From assembly GCF_042650125.1 (NCBI RefSeq), contig NZ_JBHSAP010000018.1, positions 558,001-622,000 of the forward strand: a stretch of 64,000 nucleotides of DNA. Direction: 5' to 3'. The notes under the pieces are model-generated. The model was not told the DNA's origin. It saw nothing but the letters and a program-made list of their open reading frames with translations, and made no database searches. How positions within the stretch are numbered: the first letter of the stretch is position 1; each line of letters opens with the position of its first letter. A program made the position numbers and the translations under genes. Source of the stretch: Salinithrix halophila. Its GTDB lineage: Bacteria > Bacillota > Bacilli > Thermoactinomycetales > DSM-45169. This document shows, one piece after another, positions 8,642 to 16,841 of this stretch.

Positions 8642-8994
8642 CCTTATCCTTGCTCAGCGTCGCTTTCGGCGGCTTCCTCGGGGCAATCTGCCGCTTCCTC
8701 CTCAGCTGCTACCTCAACCGGAGAACGAGCCACCTCCCTTGGGGAACCCTGACCGTCAACCTTGTCGGCTCCTTCCTCCTCGGCTGGATGACAGGCGCCC
8801 ACTGGGGTACGAATACCCTCCTCCTCGCCGGAACCGGCTTCATGGGCTCCTTTACCACCTTTTCTACCCTTCACTGGGAACTCCATGGTTATGGACAGGA
8901 AAAGCGATGGGGCCAGTTCTTCCTCTATCTCGCCCTCACTTACACGGTGGGGATTCTGCTCGCCCTTGTCGGCTTTTGGGCGGGCAATTCCTAA
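8638..8994 (+). CDS. crcB2: Fluoride channel subunit CrcB/FluC, second copy
   Basis: A 118-residue partner of the preceding gene: four hydrophobic helices, start LSVAFGGFLGAICRFLL, conserved Asn in LTVNLVGSFLLG, and phenylalanine box GSFTTFSTLHWE. I place the start at ATG 8638, inside the stop codon of crcB1, because GAAGGAG lies just upstream and the fold begins there; earlier in-frame starts would add a tail translated from crcB1 sequence. The two proteins are clearly diverged from each other, which favours a heterodimeric channel. Confidence 0.92.
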   Translation: MTLSLLSVAFGGFLGAICRFLLSCYLNRRTSHLPWGTLTVNLVGSFLLGWMTGAHWGTNTLLLAGTGFMGSFTTFSTLHWELHGYGQEKRWGQFFLYLALTYTVGILLALVGFWAGNS

Positions 8995-9068
8995 CCGATC
9001 TACGGATCTACACCAACCTCTGATATATTAGAGGGGTTCGGCCTAATTCAAGGTGGGGGTTGTTAGGT

Positions 9069-9644
9069 TTGCAGAAACGGCTTTTGTATGCGGTGTTGGT
9101 CGGCTTTTTGGCAGGAATCCTGCTCATGGCTCCTTTTTGGTCCCGGGCTTCCCTCTACGACGATGTATCGGTCAGTACGAAGCCGAGTGATGCTGCTCTG
9201 ATATTGGGTGCTGCTCTGTGGGAGGGAAAACCAAGTCCCGCCTTGAAGGAACGGTTAGATATGGCCCTCCAACTCTACCGGCGAGATCAGGTACAATGGC
9301 TCGTATTATCCGGCGGGGTAGGAAAAAGCGGCCTTTCCGAAGCGGAAGGGATGAAGCGGTATCTGGTTCAACAGGGGGTTAAGCCCGATCACTTATTGTT
9401 GGAAGAACAATCTACAAGAACAAAAGAAAATCTGTTCTTTTCCAAGCGCTTGTTACGCAAAAATAATATCGATCAGGTTTATCTCGTCACCCATGATTAC
9501 CACCTGTTCCGGTCCCTTGCCTACGCTAAGCAGGCAGGAATCCGGGCAAAGCCCGCCCCCGTCCACTCCCGGGTTCTGTTCACCCCGTTTTATAAATCTC
9601 GGGAATGCCTCGCCATCATTAAATGGAGGATGGTAGACCGATAA
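9069..9644 (+). CDS. YdcF/SanA-type DUF218 membrane protein
   Basis: A 191-residue protein with one N-terminal membrane helix and an extracellular DUF218 domain. Family motifs are DAALILGAALWEGKPSPAL, WLVLSGGVGKSGLSEAEGM, LLLEEQSTRTKENL and YLVTHDYHLFRS. Relatives (YdcF, SanA, ElyC) are linked to envelope integrity and vancomycin or lipid-carrier phenotypes, but the reaction is not settled. I choose the TTG at 9069 over the TTG at 9060 because AAGGTGGGGG ends immediately before 9060 and is well spaced only for the later one. Convergent with the flavin reductase gene, sharing a bidirectional terminator. Confidence 0.85.
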   Translation: MQKRLLYAVLVGFLAGILLMAPFWSRASLYDDVSVSTKPSDAALILGAALWEGKPSPALKERLDMALQLYRRDQVQWLVLSGGVGKSGLSEAEGMKRYLVQQGVKPDHLLLEEQSTRTKENLFFSKRLLRKNNIDQVYLVTHDYHLFRSLAYAKQAGIRAKPAPVHSRVLFTPFYKSRECLAIIKWRMVDR

Positions 9645-9674
9645 CTACACACTCTTTCTCCAGGAAAAACGAAG

Positions 9675-9704
9675 AAAACCCCCGGCATAGCCGGGGGTTT
9701 TCGG
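9675..9704. terminator. Bidirectional terminator between convergent genes
   Basis: CCCCCGGC-ATA-GCCGGGGG flanked by AAAA on the left and TTTT on the right, between the YdcF-type gene and the flavin reductase gene. Confidence 0.85.
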
Positions 9705-9707
9705 CTT

Positions 9708-10352
9708 TCAGGATGAGCCATATTTCTCCTCCCATTCCTCCACACTGAGGCGGGGCATGGAAAAGATGTCCCCGACCGTCCCGTAAGCCGTTCCAGCGAG
9801 GCGGCCGAGAGGGTCGAGGGCTCGAGTGTTGATCCGCCCTTTTTCATAGAGGTCATCCCGCACGTGAAAAAGGACGACTTCTCCGATGATCACATCGCTG
9901 TTGGGAACATTAGCGGTCCCCCCCATAGAACGGATATCATGGAGGCGACACTCCATCTGCACCTTCGTCTGGGCTATACGGGGCACCTTCACTTTTTTCC
10001 CCGGCTCCAGGGTAAAACCCACGGCATCCGCCTCGCTAACCTCCGGGGGAAATTCCGTCGATGTCTGGTTCACCCGCTCTACGTTTTCCCCATCGACCAC
10101 TTGGATCACAAATTCCTTCGTAGCCGCGATGTTACGAGCGGTATCTTTTCGGACACCCCCGGGTTTCCGATTGACCGTCACGGACACCATCGGCGGATCG
10201 GTGCTAACGACGGTAAAAAAACTGAAGGGGGCGGCGTTGACGGTTCCGTCTTCCGCCAGTGAAGTGACGAAGGCGATGGGACGGGGCAGGATGCTTCCGA
10301 TCAAAAGCTTGTAATTAGCTTGTTTCTCCTGTACTGACGGATCGATTTCCAT
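9708..10352 (-). CDS. Flavin reductase-like (FMN-binding split barrel) protein
   Basis: A 214-residue protein of the flavin-reductase-like, FMN-binding split-barrel family. Typical features are LIGSILPRPIAFVTSLAEDGTVN, NAAPFSFFTVVSTDPPMVSVT, and DTARNIAATKEFVIQVVD. Family members bind FMN and either reduce flavin with NAD(P)H for a partner oxygenase or have unknown roles; no partner monooxygenase is visible nearby. It lies 34 bp downstream of the homogentisate dioxygenase gene on the same strand, so co-transcription and a link to aromatic breakdown are plausible inferences. Ribosome binding site GAGGGGGGA precedes the ATG. Confidence 0.85.
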   Translation of the reverse strand: MEIDPSVQEKQANYKLLIGSILPRPIAFVTSLAEDGTVNAAPFSFFTVVSTDPPMVSVTVNRKPGGVRKDTARNIAATKEFVIQVVDGENVERVNQTSTEFPPEVSEADAVGFTLEPGKKVKVPRIAQTKVQMECRLHDIRSMGGTANVPNSDVIIGEVVLFHVRDDLYEKGRINTRALDPLGRLAGTAYGTVGDIFSMPRLSVEEWEEKYGSS

Positions 10353-10386
10353 GGGAGTCCCCCCTCTTTACAAACATAGGGTAAGC

Positions 10387-11544
10387 CTAGTCCAACCAAC
10401 TGGTTATATACCCAGTATCCTCCAGATTCAAAGCTTCTTGGGTCACCCGCAGGGGGCGGAAAGTGTCGATCATCACCGCCAGTTCTTCCGTCCCTTTTTT
10501 CCCGATGCTGGCTTCCGCTTTTCCAGGGTGGGGGCCATGAGGCAGTCCGCTGGGATGAAGAGTGATGGAACCCTCCTTGACATTTCCTTTGCGGCTCATA
10601 AAATGGCCCTTCACATAATAGAGAACTTCATCGGAGTGAACATTGCTATGCCAGTAGGGAGCGGGAATCGCCTCGGGGTGATAATCGTAAAGCCGCGGAA
10701 CAAAGGAACAGATGACGAAGTTGGGACCGGCGAAGGTCTGGTGAACCGGCGGCGGCTGGTGGATCCGGCCCGTGATCGGTTCGAAGTCCTCCACATTGAA
10801 AATGTACGGATACAGATACCCGTCCCATCCCACCACATCAAAGGGATGGAAGTCGTAGAAATACGTATTCAACCGATGGTGGGCCTTCACCCGCACCTCG
10901 AAACTCCCCTCTTCCGCCCGGGTATCCAGCCGTTCGGGAACGCGAATGTCCCGCTCGCAGAATGGGCTATGCTCCATCAACTGCCCGTGTTCATTTCGGT
11001 ATCGTTTCGGCGGCACAATCTCCCCCGTCGATTCAATGACCAGAAAACGACTCCGCTCGCTCTTCATCTCCAGGCGATAGGTGGCCCCTACAGGGATCAC
11101 AAGATAATCCCCCGCCCGGTAAGGAAGCGTCCCAAAAACCGACTGAAGCTCCCCCTCCCCTTCATGAACGAAAAGTACCTCATCCCCATCACTGTTACGA
11201 AAAAAATAGTCCATCGGTTCTGTCGGGTTACACACCCCAATCGTCACGTCTTCGTTCGTTAGCAGATGGACACGTCCGTCGATCGGGTCTCCCCCCAGCC
11301 CAGCTTCAAACGTCTGCACGTGTCGATGCCGATTGGGCCCAGGTTCCTCCAGAGCAGGCATCCACTCTCGAACCTTTCCCACCCGGCTTACTCGTGTCGG
11401 GGGATGATGGTGATAAAGGATGGACTGAATCCCGGAAAAGCCCTTTGTCCCCATCACTTCCTCCCGATACAGACTCCCATCCTCCTTACGGAACTGGATA
11501 TGCCGCTTGCGCGGAATTTTTCCCATCCGATGATAAAAGGGCAT
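10387..11544 (-). CDS. hmgA: Homogentisate 1,2-dioxygenase
   Basis: A 385-residue member of the homogentisate dioxygenase family, the iron enzyme that opens the ring of homogentisate to maleylacetoacetate in tyrosine and phenylalanine breakdown. It has two cupin halves: an N-terminal one with DGDEVLFVHEGEGEL and YRAGDYLVIPVGATYRL, and a C-terminal one with APYWHSNVHSDEVLYYVKG, which holds the expected iron ligands, and TLHPSGLPHGPHPG. I choose ATG at 11544 (MPFYHRMGK) because GGGGGAGAG is 6 nt upstream. The usual neighbours (fumarylacetoacetase, HppD) are not in the window. Confidence 0.9.
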   Translation of the reverse strand: MPFYHRMGKIPRKRHIQFRKEDGSLYREEVMGTKGFSGIQSILYHHHPPTRVSRVGKVREWMPALEEPGPNRHRHVQTFEAGLGGDPIDGRVHLLTNEDVTIGVCNPTEPMDYFFRNSDGDEVLFVHEGEGELQSVFGTLPYRAGDYLVIPVGATYRLEMKSERSRFLVIESTGEIVPPKRYRNEHGQLMEHSPFCERDIRVPERLDTRAEEGSFEVRVKAHHRLNTYFYDFHPFDVVGWDGYLYPYIFNVEDFEPITGRIHQPPPVHQTFAGPNFVICSFVPRLYDYHPEAIPAPYWHSNVHSDEVLYYVKGHFMSRKGNVKEGSITLHPSGLPHGPHPGKAEASIGKKGTEELAVMIDTFRPLRVTQEALNLEDTGYITSWLD

Positions 11545-11691
11545 ATACACTCTCCCCCTGCCGTGAAATTGAAAGGGCTTTCTTATTCACATTGTAACAA
11601 AAATTGAGACACTTTCACGGCGGGCGGCAAGGTTCGGAATACTTGTTTTCCTTCTTCCCTTCACCGCTTTGGGGCGTCTGTGCCGGGGCGT

Positions 11692-11713
11692 AAAAAAGCC
11701 CGCTGTTGCGGGC
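11692..11713 (-). terminator. Rho-independent terminator
   Basis: On the minus strand GCCCGC-AACA-GCGGGC is followed by six T, immediately after the small acidic gene 11724-11888. Confidence 0.85.
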
Positions 11714-11723
11714 CGTAAACCGG

Positions 11724-11888
11724 TCAGTCGTTCCGGTCATACCGGGGGGCAGGTTCCAGTTTGGTCACCTCGGTATAATCCCCCCGATGGACTTCCTCTT
11801 CCGTCGCTTCGGCATCCAGGGCTTCCTCCGTCATACCAGGGGCCACGTCGGGGGCCTGTTGCCGGACCGGACGATGGTTCTCTTTCAT
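11724..11888 (-). CDS. Small acidic protein, 54 residues, unknown
   Basis: A short soluble protein beginning MKENHRPVRQQAPDVAPG and rich in Glu and Asp (EEALDAEATEEEV), ending PAPRYDRND. The start is set by a perfect GGAGG 8 nt upstream of ATG 11888; an ATG at 11894 lies too close to it. A strong terminator follows within 12 bp, which supports a real gene. It follows the mobB gene by 42 bp on the same strand. No family recognised. Confidence 0.65.
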   Translation of the reverse strand: MKENHRPVRQQAPDVAPGMTEEALDAEATEEEVHRGDYTEVTKLEPAPRYDRND

Positions 11889-11930
11889 TCCCATCACCTC
11901 CGCTCCCAGTATCACCCGCTGTACTCCTTT

Positions 11931-12431
11931 TTACCCATTTTCGTTAATAAAACGTCGGACGGCTTCCGCCATCGCTTTCGTCTCGTTCAACCGATAGCTC
12001 GGCACCGGCCATCCTTTCGTCTTCTTTGGGCTCACCACCGCTCGGAGACCGACCAGCTCCTTCGCCCAGGAAGGATCCTCCCCATCCTTTAACACCGCCC
12101 ATTTGGGAAAGGGGGCCCTTTTAAATCCTTCGACCAACACCAAATCCGTTTCCTGGTAGTGTTCCAGAAGGAGGTCCAGCGATGGAGGGGTTGGATAAAA
12201 AACAGCCGCCTGATTCCCGGTAATGAGGGTAACGGGGGAGGCTCCCGCCTGCCGGTGGAGCCAGGAATCCTTCCCCGGGACGTCCATCTCCAGGTCTTTA
12301 GCATGGTGCTTGACGGTACCGATCTGATAGCCCCACCCGGTGAGATGGTTAATAAGAGCGGTGATCAAGGTCGTTTTGCCTGAATTGGCGTGTCCGACAA
12401 TCTGCAGCACGGGGGGGTGGTTATGGGACAA
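11931..12431 (-). CDS. mobB: Molybdopterin-guanine dinucleotide biosynthesis protein B
   Basis: A 166-residue P-loop GTPase of the MobB family, which assists MobA in attaching GMP to molybdopterin. The Walker A loop is VGHANSGKTTL (near residues 12-22), followed by the MobB signature GTVKHHAKDLEMD, DSWLHRQAGA and DLVLVEGFKRAPFPKW. Length is normal for the single-domain form. The best start is TTG at 12431 with AAAGGAG about 12 nt upstream; the spacing is long, so the exact start is not certain. No other molybdenum cofactor genes are in the window. Confidence 0.9.
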   Translation of the reverse strand: MSHNHPPVLQIVGHANSGKTTLITALINHLTGWGYQIGTVKHHAKDLEMDVPGKDSWLHRQAGASPVTLITGNQAAVFYPTPPSLDLLLEHYQETDLVLVEGFKRAPFPKWAVLKDGEDPSWAKELVGLRAVVSPKKTKGWPVPSYRLNETKAMAEAVRRFINENG

Positions 12432-12792
12432 GGCGCTGTTCGCTCCTTTTCAAAGGATCTCTTTTCTCTACCCTATCGAAAACCAGGGGAGAGAGCAATG
12501 AAAAACCCCTCCTGTGAGGGGGCGAGACTGCTGACAAACCGATGTTGGGTGGGGAGCCGGATTTCCGATTCCGCGCCAGATGTTCCTCCCAAAGATGTAG
12601 GGTCTGTCCGCTCCGTGCCCTCCGGCTCCAACCAGCGGCCAAAGGAAAAACGTGTGTGGCCGCAAAACGGTTGGAGCCTCCAGACACTCCGCTGGGTGGT
12701 CGGCCAACAGGCGCTTCACCGGAAACCGGCCCACCTTGCGGTACGGAAGGACTTTGTCAATAACCTCACCCCTTCCATGGAGGGGCACCCAC
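12432..12792. other. Gene-free stretch with a minus-strand terminator
   Basis: No supported gene. On the minus strand CCCCTC-ACAG-GAGGGG followed by five T (about 12505-12523) forms a terminator for the GH15 gene, leaving a long 3' region of about 270 nt. Open frames crossing it overlap the GH15 gene in other phases and lack ribosome binding sites. Confidence 0.6.
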
Positions 12793-13803
12793 CTATTCCG
12801 CCCGTTCGCCGGCCTGGGAAGAGGGAATGCGCTGTTCCAGAAGCCAGGCCATGGCGACGGCCCAAGCGAGAGGAGTGTTTCCATTCGGCTGATCCGTACC
12901 CCCGATGTAGAGTTCGGGGAGATGATGATCTGGGGGCAGGATCGATTGCGTCTTCGCCCAATACTTCTCCGCCTCTGTATCGTCCCCAAGCAGTGTGTAA
13001 CAAAGACCCATCCACGGGAAGCCGAAGCACCATTCGGCCTCCGCCCCTTCATTGTAATACCGATCCCCTTTATAGCGGATAAGGCCATAGGTGCGCTCCA
13101 ACCGGGCTTCCGCATGGGAAAGAATCTGTTGCGCAACGGTCCGGGGAACGATTTGGTACGGATAGATCAGGGAGAGCAAGGCCAGATCCGACTCCTTGGT
13201 GACACTCTCCCGGGGAAGCAGCAATCCTAAAGACTTTTCCCCTTTACGGATCAGACCCTCCGGCACTTCCACCAGAAGACGGGCGGCAGTAAGCCCAGCG
13301 ACACAGGCGCCGATACTGGAGGCATGCACCTCCATATTCTCCTCCCACATCCCGTTATCCGCGTGGTCCCAATACTCCAGACAGGCGAGATAGCGGACGA
13401 GCTTCTCACAGATCTCCCGGTCTTTTTCGTCCCGTAAGATCCGTTTGCCGCGGCGCACTCCTTCCGCCACCCCCCACAAGAAAAGGCCGATGGCATCATT
13501 TTGCGCGTGCCCCCAGGGCTGGTCCAGTTCCGTGAGTTTTTGGGTATAACGGGCATGGATGTATTCATAAAGATAGACCGGTTTCTTCCGGGTATGAATA
13601 TCAATTTTCCACTCATAACGGCGAAATAAGTCCAAGAGTGCGTGATAAGCTCTTTCGTAGCGATCGCAAGGGGTGCCGAGATAGGGCAGGACCGTATAGC
13701 ACACATCTCGGATCCAGACATAGGAATAATCCCGGGAAGGACTCGCGATATAGGCGCCGTTTTCGATACGCATCGTATCCAAGACTTCGCTCCATCGGTT
13801 CAT
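12793..13803 (-). CDS. Glycoside hydrolase family 15 (glucoamylase-like) protein
   Basis: A 336-residue (alpha/alpha)6-barrel protein resembling GH15 glucoamylases. Family features include YSYVWIRDVCYTVLPYLG (substrate-binding WIRD), QPWGHAQNDAIGLFLWG, ENMEVHASSIGACVAGL with the likely catalytic glutamate region WEEN, and the late segment YYNEGAEAEWCFGFPWMG with a candidate second catalytic Glu. Members release glucose from alpha-1,4 glucan ends. It is shorter than classical bacterial glucoamylases, which carry an N-terminal beta-sandwich, and has no signal peptide, so it is probably cytoplasmic. The GH57/GT4 operon at 29-35 kb could supply an intracellular glucan; that link is inference. Confidence 0.8.
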   Translation of the reverse strand: MNRWSEVLDTMRIENGAYIASPSRDYSYVWIRDVCYTVLPYLGTPCDRYERAYHALLDLFRRYEWKIDIHTRKKPVYLYEYIHARYTQKLTELDQPWGHAQNDAIGLFLWGVAEGVRRGKRILRDEKDREICEKLVRYLACLEYWDHADNGMWEENMEVHASSIGACVAGLTAARLLVEVPEGLIRKGEKSLGLLLPRESVTKESDLALLSLIYPYQIVPRTVAQQILSHAEARLERTYGLIRYKGDRYYNEGAEAEWCFGFPWMGLCYTLLGDDTEAEKYWAKTQSILPPDHHLPELYIGGTDQPNGNTPLAWAVAMAWLLEQRIPSSQAGERAE

Positions 13804-13985
13804 GGTACCCTTCCTTTCCCTTCCATTATCGACGGATGAAAAGGGTTTCCAACCGGTTATTATCTTTATACGTAGCGAAGGGGCTGCCTGTCACAAAAAC
13901 CCGCACTCCTCCCTCCTGATCATCGAGACACATGGTCACTCTTCAGACAACCTTCAATTTCCCTCGTCAAAACGTAGACAAACAA

Positions 13986-14008
13986 ACACCCCTTATCTAG
14001 GGGTGCTT
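13986..14008 (-). terminator. Terminator after the zinc-ribbon gene
   Basis: On the minus strand CACCCCT-AGATA-AGGGGTG is followed by TTTGTTTG, about 50 bp after the stop of gene 14055-14345. Confidence 0.65.
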
Positions 14009-14054
14009 GTTGTATGTTATACCCATGAACGCCCTTTTTTTGTTACCATAGGCC

Positions 14055-14345
14055 TCAATTCGTCAACCATCCGACCAAAACAATGATAAGTGCAATTGCG
14101 GCTATTGCTTTCTCCTTGGTTGTTAACGGACGCTTACGTTCCGCTTTCTTTTCTGCTTTTTTCTGCTCCTTGGCGGCTATCTTCGCAGCTTTCTTCGCTT
14201 CCTTCGCCTGGATATGCTTCCAACGGTCGACCTTCGTATATCCTCCACACTGGTGACAACAGTACAGGTGATGGTTCTTACCGTGTTTCGGAGAACGAAG
14301 GTGAAAAACGTTGGTAGATTCGCACAGTTTACAGGTAATTTCCAT
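14055..14345 (-). CDS. Zinc-ribbon membrane-anchored protein, unknown function
   Basis: A 96-residue protein with three visible parts: an N-terminal four-cysteine zinc ribbon (CKLC at 5-8, CHQC at 30-33, with CC just before), a highly charged Lys/Ala helix (AKEAKKAAKIAAKEQKKAEKK) and a C-terminal membrane helix (AIAAIALIIVLVGWL). It is probably tail-anchored with the ribbon in the cytoplasm. GGGGGG precedes the ATG, a clear promoter lies at 14468-14496, and a terminator follows, so it appears to be an independent gene. No partner or role is known. Confidence 0.7.
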   Translation of the reverse strand: MEITCKLCESTNVFHLRSPKHGKNHHLYCCHQCGGYTKVDRWKHIQAKEAKKAAKIAAKEQKKAEKKAERKRPLTTKEKAIAAIALIIVLVGWLTN

Positions 14346-14467
14346 GCCAATGCCCCCCCTATTAGTTTATTCGTCATTCTTGCTCATTTTCAGGCCCTGG
14401 CGAATCTTGCCCTCCTACCGAATTCTCTGGACAATTCCCTCTTTCTCTTACTGCTCGGCTGGCAATC

Positions 14468-14496
14468 ATTATAGCCCCCATAGATTCGCCCTGCAA
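14468..14496 (-). promoter_or_regulatory. Sigma-A-type promoter for the zinc-ribbon gene
   Basis: On the minus strand TTGCAG (14491-14496), a 17-bp spacer, and a consensus TATAAT (14468-14473). Confidence 0.7.
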
Positions 14497-14553
14497 CTGG
14501 CAACCCTTTTGTCTGGGCAGCCAAAGTATGCCCATAGTTTTCTTTTGATAGAA

Positions 14554-14590
14554 ATAAAAACGGCGGCAGGGTTTCACCCCTACCGCCGGA
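14554..14590 (-). terminator. Strong minus-strand terminator
   Basis: GGCGGTAGGG-GTGAAA-CCCTGCCGCC with one G-U pair, followed by five T on the minus strand. It is 220 bp downstream of the DUF4288 gene, so it either ends that transcript or a separate RNA in between. Confidence 0.8.
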
Positions 14591-14809
14591 TAGCTCCGCA
14601 GACAAAACGGACACGGGTTGCCCGCACACCTTTGCCACGAGGGCGAGTACCCTCTTTTTTGAGTGCCCGATACGCAATAGAAGACTAATGCTTGGGCCAA
14701 AACACCAGCCGCCTTCGCGATCAAGCTCCATAAACTCACCCTCTCCCTGAAGGGCAGTGTGGCCAACCGTTTTTAGCTACTACCATGATCGGAACTCCCA
14801 AATTCGAAT

Positions 14810-15214
14810 CTATTCAGACTTTCCGTTGTCAAGAACTTCAGGATAATACCTTTTGATAATCTCCGAAGCTGTGTCGCCTTTTTTGGCGTGAATAAATCTG
14901 GAATAAACCTCCACCCCAGATACGATTTCTGAGTCAAAAAGTTCGAAAGCATCCACGGTACTCATATATTTCTTTTTAACACATTCACCATAGGCGTTTA
15001 AGTATTCGATTTCCTCTTCTTTCGCCTTTTCTTCTGCTATTTTGCAAGCGCTATCGATATGACCGGCTCGAACCAACAGGATGCTTTCTTCATAAAGCTT
15101 CAGGTCGGGATCAGAGTCGTGTTCATCCATGTTATCAGGAAGCGGCTCGCCCGTGTGAATCGACTCAAACAACACCTTTACTTCGTACCAATGGGTTTTC
15201 GTTTCTTTATCCAA
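14810..15214 (-). CDS. DUF4288 domain protein
   Basis: A 134-residue soluble protein matching the DUF4288 pattern: WYEVKVLFESIHTGE near the N-terminus, LYEESILLVRAGHIDSACKIAEEKA, YLNAYGECVKKKY, and the closing FDSEIVSGVEVYSRF. The family is widespread in Firmicutes and has no known function. It starts at TTG 15214 with AAGGGAG upstream. It follows the cyclase gene by 23 bp and probably shares its transcript. Confidence 0.7.
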   Translation of the reverse strand: MDKETKTHWYEVKVLFESIHTGEPLPDNMDEHDSDPDLKLYEESILLVRAGHIDSACKIAEEKAKEEEIEYLNAYGECVKKKYMSTVDAFELFDSEIVSGVEVYSRFIHAKKGDTASEIIKRYYPEVLDNGKSE

Positions 15215-15237
15215 AGGTTAAAACTCCCTTTTCATAC

Positions 15238-16032
15238 TCACTCCTCCATAATCGCCACGACCCTGCTCCAACCTGCACTGGCATCTTTGATATTGATCGG
15301 AAAAGCAGAGACGGTAAACCCGAACGGTTTGGGTATTTGCTCCAGGTTGCATAGCTTTTCAATCTGGCAATATTCCTTCTCTCGCCCCAGTAAGTGGGCC
15401 TCCCAAAATTGACCCTTTCCCTTTTTCGCATCTTCGGCCATCCTATCAAATGGGCGATCTAATCCCCAAGCATCGATGCCGATCAGCCTTATGCCTCGAT
15501 CTACCAACCATTCCGTTGCCGATCGCAACAGACCAGGCTGTTTAGTAAAGTAATTGGGGGTTCCAAAATACTGCGACGCTCCTGTATGTACCAAAACAAT
15601 GTCAAAGGGCTTCAAGACATAATCGATCCGTTCGAGTTCCTGCTGGATATCGATTTCAGAAATCCCGTCTCCGATTTGTTTATGCCTCATGTCAAGGAGA
15701 ATCCCATCCCCATAGCACCACTGAAGGGGAACCTGATCGATGGTTCTCGCGGGCATCCCATTTGTCTCCGGTCCATAGTGATACGGAGCATCGATATGGG
15801 TAGACGAATGGGTGCTAATTGTCAGTTCCTCGGTCGCCCAAGCCATCCCCTTAGGGAAATACTCGGCTCCAAGTCCCAAAAACTTCTCCGTTAAATGAAC
15901 CCCTTGTCGATGATCCGAATATTGGATTTGATGGGCATTGACCTCATAAGGTGTAGAATCATTGCCCAATCGGTCGCTTAAATCAATGAGTGTCGTTTGT
16001 TTCCCGTTTCGTTCAAAGGTTTCTTTCACCAA
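15238..16032 (-). CDS. Cyclase family protein (kynurenine formamidase-like metal hydrolase)
   Basis: A 264-residue member of the cyclase/kynurenine formamidase-like superfamily. The metal-binding motif appears as STHSSTHIDAPYHYGP, the counterpart of the family HxGTHxDxPxHF signature with the glycine replaced by serine. Further family segments are DIVLVHTGASQYFG, and LIGIDAWGLDRPFD, where most relatives have a GxDxxSxD pattern. Substrates in the family range from N-formylkynurenine to antibiotic intermediates; no tryptophan-breakdown genes lie nearby, so the substrate is open. Start is TTG 16032 (or GTG 16029), 9 nt after GGAGGTG. Confidence 0.82.
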   Translation of the reverse strand: MVKETFERNGKQTTLIDLSDRLGNDSTPYEVNAHQIQYSDHRQGVHLTEKFLGLGAEYFPKGMAWATEELTISTHSSTHIDAPYHYGPETNGMPARTIDQVPLQWCYGDGILLDMRHKQIGDGISEIDIQQELERIDYVLKPFDIVLVHTGASQYFGTPNYFTKQPGLLRSATEWLVDRGIRLIGIDAWGLDRPFDRMAEDAKKGKGQFWEAHLLGREKEYCQIEKLCNLEQIPKPFGFTVSAFPINIKDASAGWSRVVAIMEE

Positions 16033-16330
16033 GGTTTATGACACCTCCATCTCTATGGATCATAACGAGATTTCTAGTTTTATAGATACAATCGTTCAAG
16101 TTCATCACACCGTTTTAGGCGATAATCCAATCATAAACTTCTATTCACCAGTACAACAAGCCTTTGAATGATGATAAACCGTTGAATGGACTATTTGTTA
16201 GTAAGTACTAATCCTTTCAGAGCGAAACGGTTTATGGGGATCCAATGACCATGATTGTAAGGAAGTTTACAGATTCCATCTTCCAAAACTGTTTTAATAA
16301 GGTCAACTCGATATGGAGGTGGAAGTAACA

Positions 16331-16738
16331 TTGAAACGTTCTTTTCACTGGAAAGCGGGTATCCTTGGAAGTCTGACTGGTGGGATCGTGTTTGGAATAA
16401 TGATGGCTATGATGGGGATGCTTCCAATGATCGCCGGAATGGTCGGAAGCCAATCATCTGTAGTCGGTTTTGCCGTTCATATGATGATCAGCTTCATCTT
16501 CGGCCTAGCCTTTACCCTATTTGCGAGCTTATTTAAAGGCTCCGCTCTGATTTCGGGCTTGATTTTCGGTTTCGGTCTCTGGGTATTGTTTCCCTTTATT
16601 CTCATGCCGATGATGATGGGAATGCCTCCTTTCCCGATGAACATGGATAGCATGATGAGCATGATGGGGCATCTGATTTACGGACTGATCACCGGCACTG
16701 TATATGGTGGCATACAAAAGCGTCAATTGGCCCAGTGA
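16331..16738 (+). CDS. Small polytopic membrane protein, Met/Gly-rich, unknown
   Basis: A 135-residue membrane protein with about four helices: GILGSLTGGIVFGIMMAMMG, VGFAVHMMISFIFGLAFTLF, ALISGLIFGFGLWVLFPFIL and HLIYGLITGTVYGGI. It has an unusual Met-rich loop (MPMMMGMPPFPMNMDSMMSMMG). TTG at 16331 is preferred because GGAGGTGG sits 8 nt upstream; the ATG at 16313 has no ribosome binding site. Similar helix patterns occur in YagU-like or DUF6789-like proteins, but I cannot place it firmly. A terminator follows at once. Confidence 0.65.
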   Translation: MKRSFHWKAGILGSLTGGIVFGIMMAMMGMLPMIAGMVGSQSSVVGFAVHMMISFIFGLAFTLFASLFKGSALISGLIFGFGLWVLFPFILMPMMMGMPPFPMNMDSMMSMMGHLIYGLITGTVYGGIQKRQLAQ

Positions 16739-16753
16739 CCCCCATAGACGACC

Positions 16754-16780
16754 CGAGCCGGGATGACACCGGCTCATTTT
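16754..16780 (+). terminator. Rho-independent terminator
   Basis: GAGCCGG-GATGACA-CCGGCTC followed by ATTTTTATT, downstream of the small membrane protein gene. Confidence 0.8.
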
Positions 16781-16841
16781 TATTGAGCATAAAGAAAAGG
16801 CCCGCTTGATTTTACCGGCCTTACCCGAAGGAATCATACAT

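Larger units (their letters stand above)
14346..14809. other. Gene-poor stretch with promoter, terminator and possible structured RNA
   Basis: Left part holds the zinc-ribbon promoter. The right part (14600-14800) has overlapping minus-strand frames of 113 and 130 residues, both crossing a terminator at 14560-14590, so I do not call them as genes. On the minus strand several short stems can form: CCC-TTCA-GGG, GAGGG-TACTCG-CCCTC and CGGG-CAA-CCCG. Confidence 0.45.

Noticed and set aside
12468..13136. Long minus-strand frame of 222 residues next to the GH15 gene
   Set aside because: It is mostly the GH15 gene in another phase, rich in Arg and Pro, and it crosses the terminator region.
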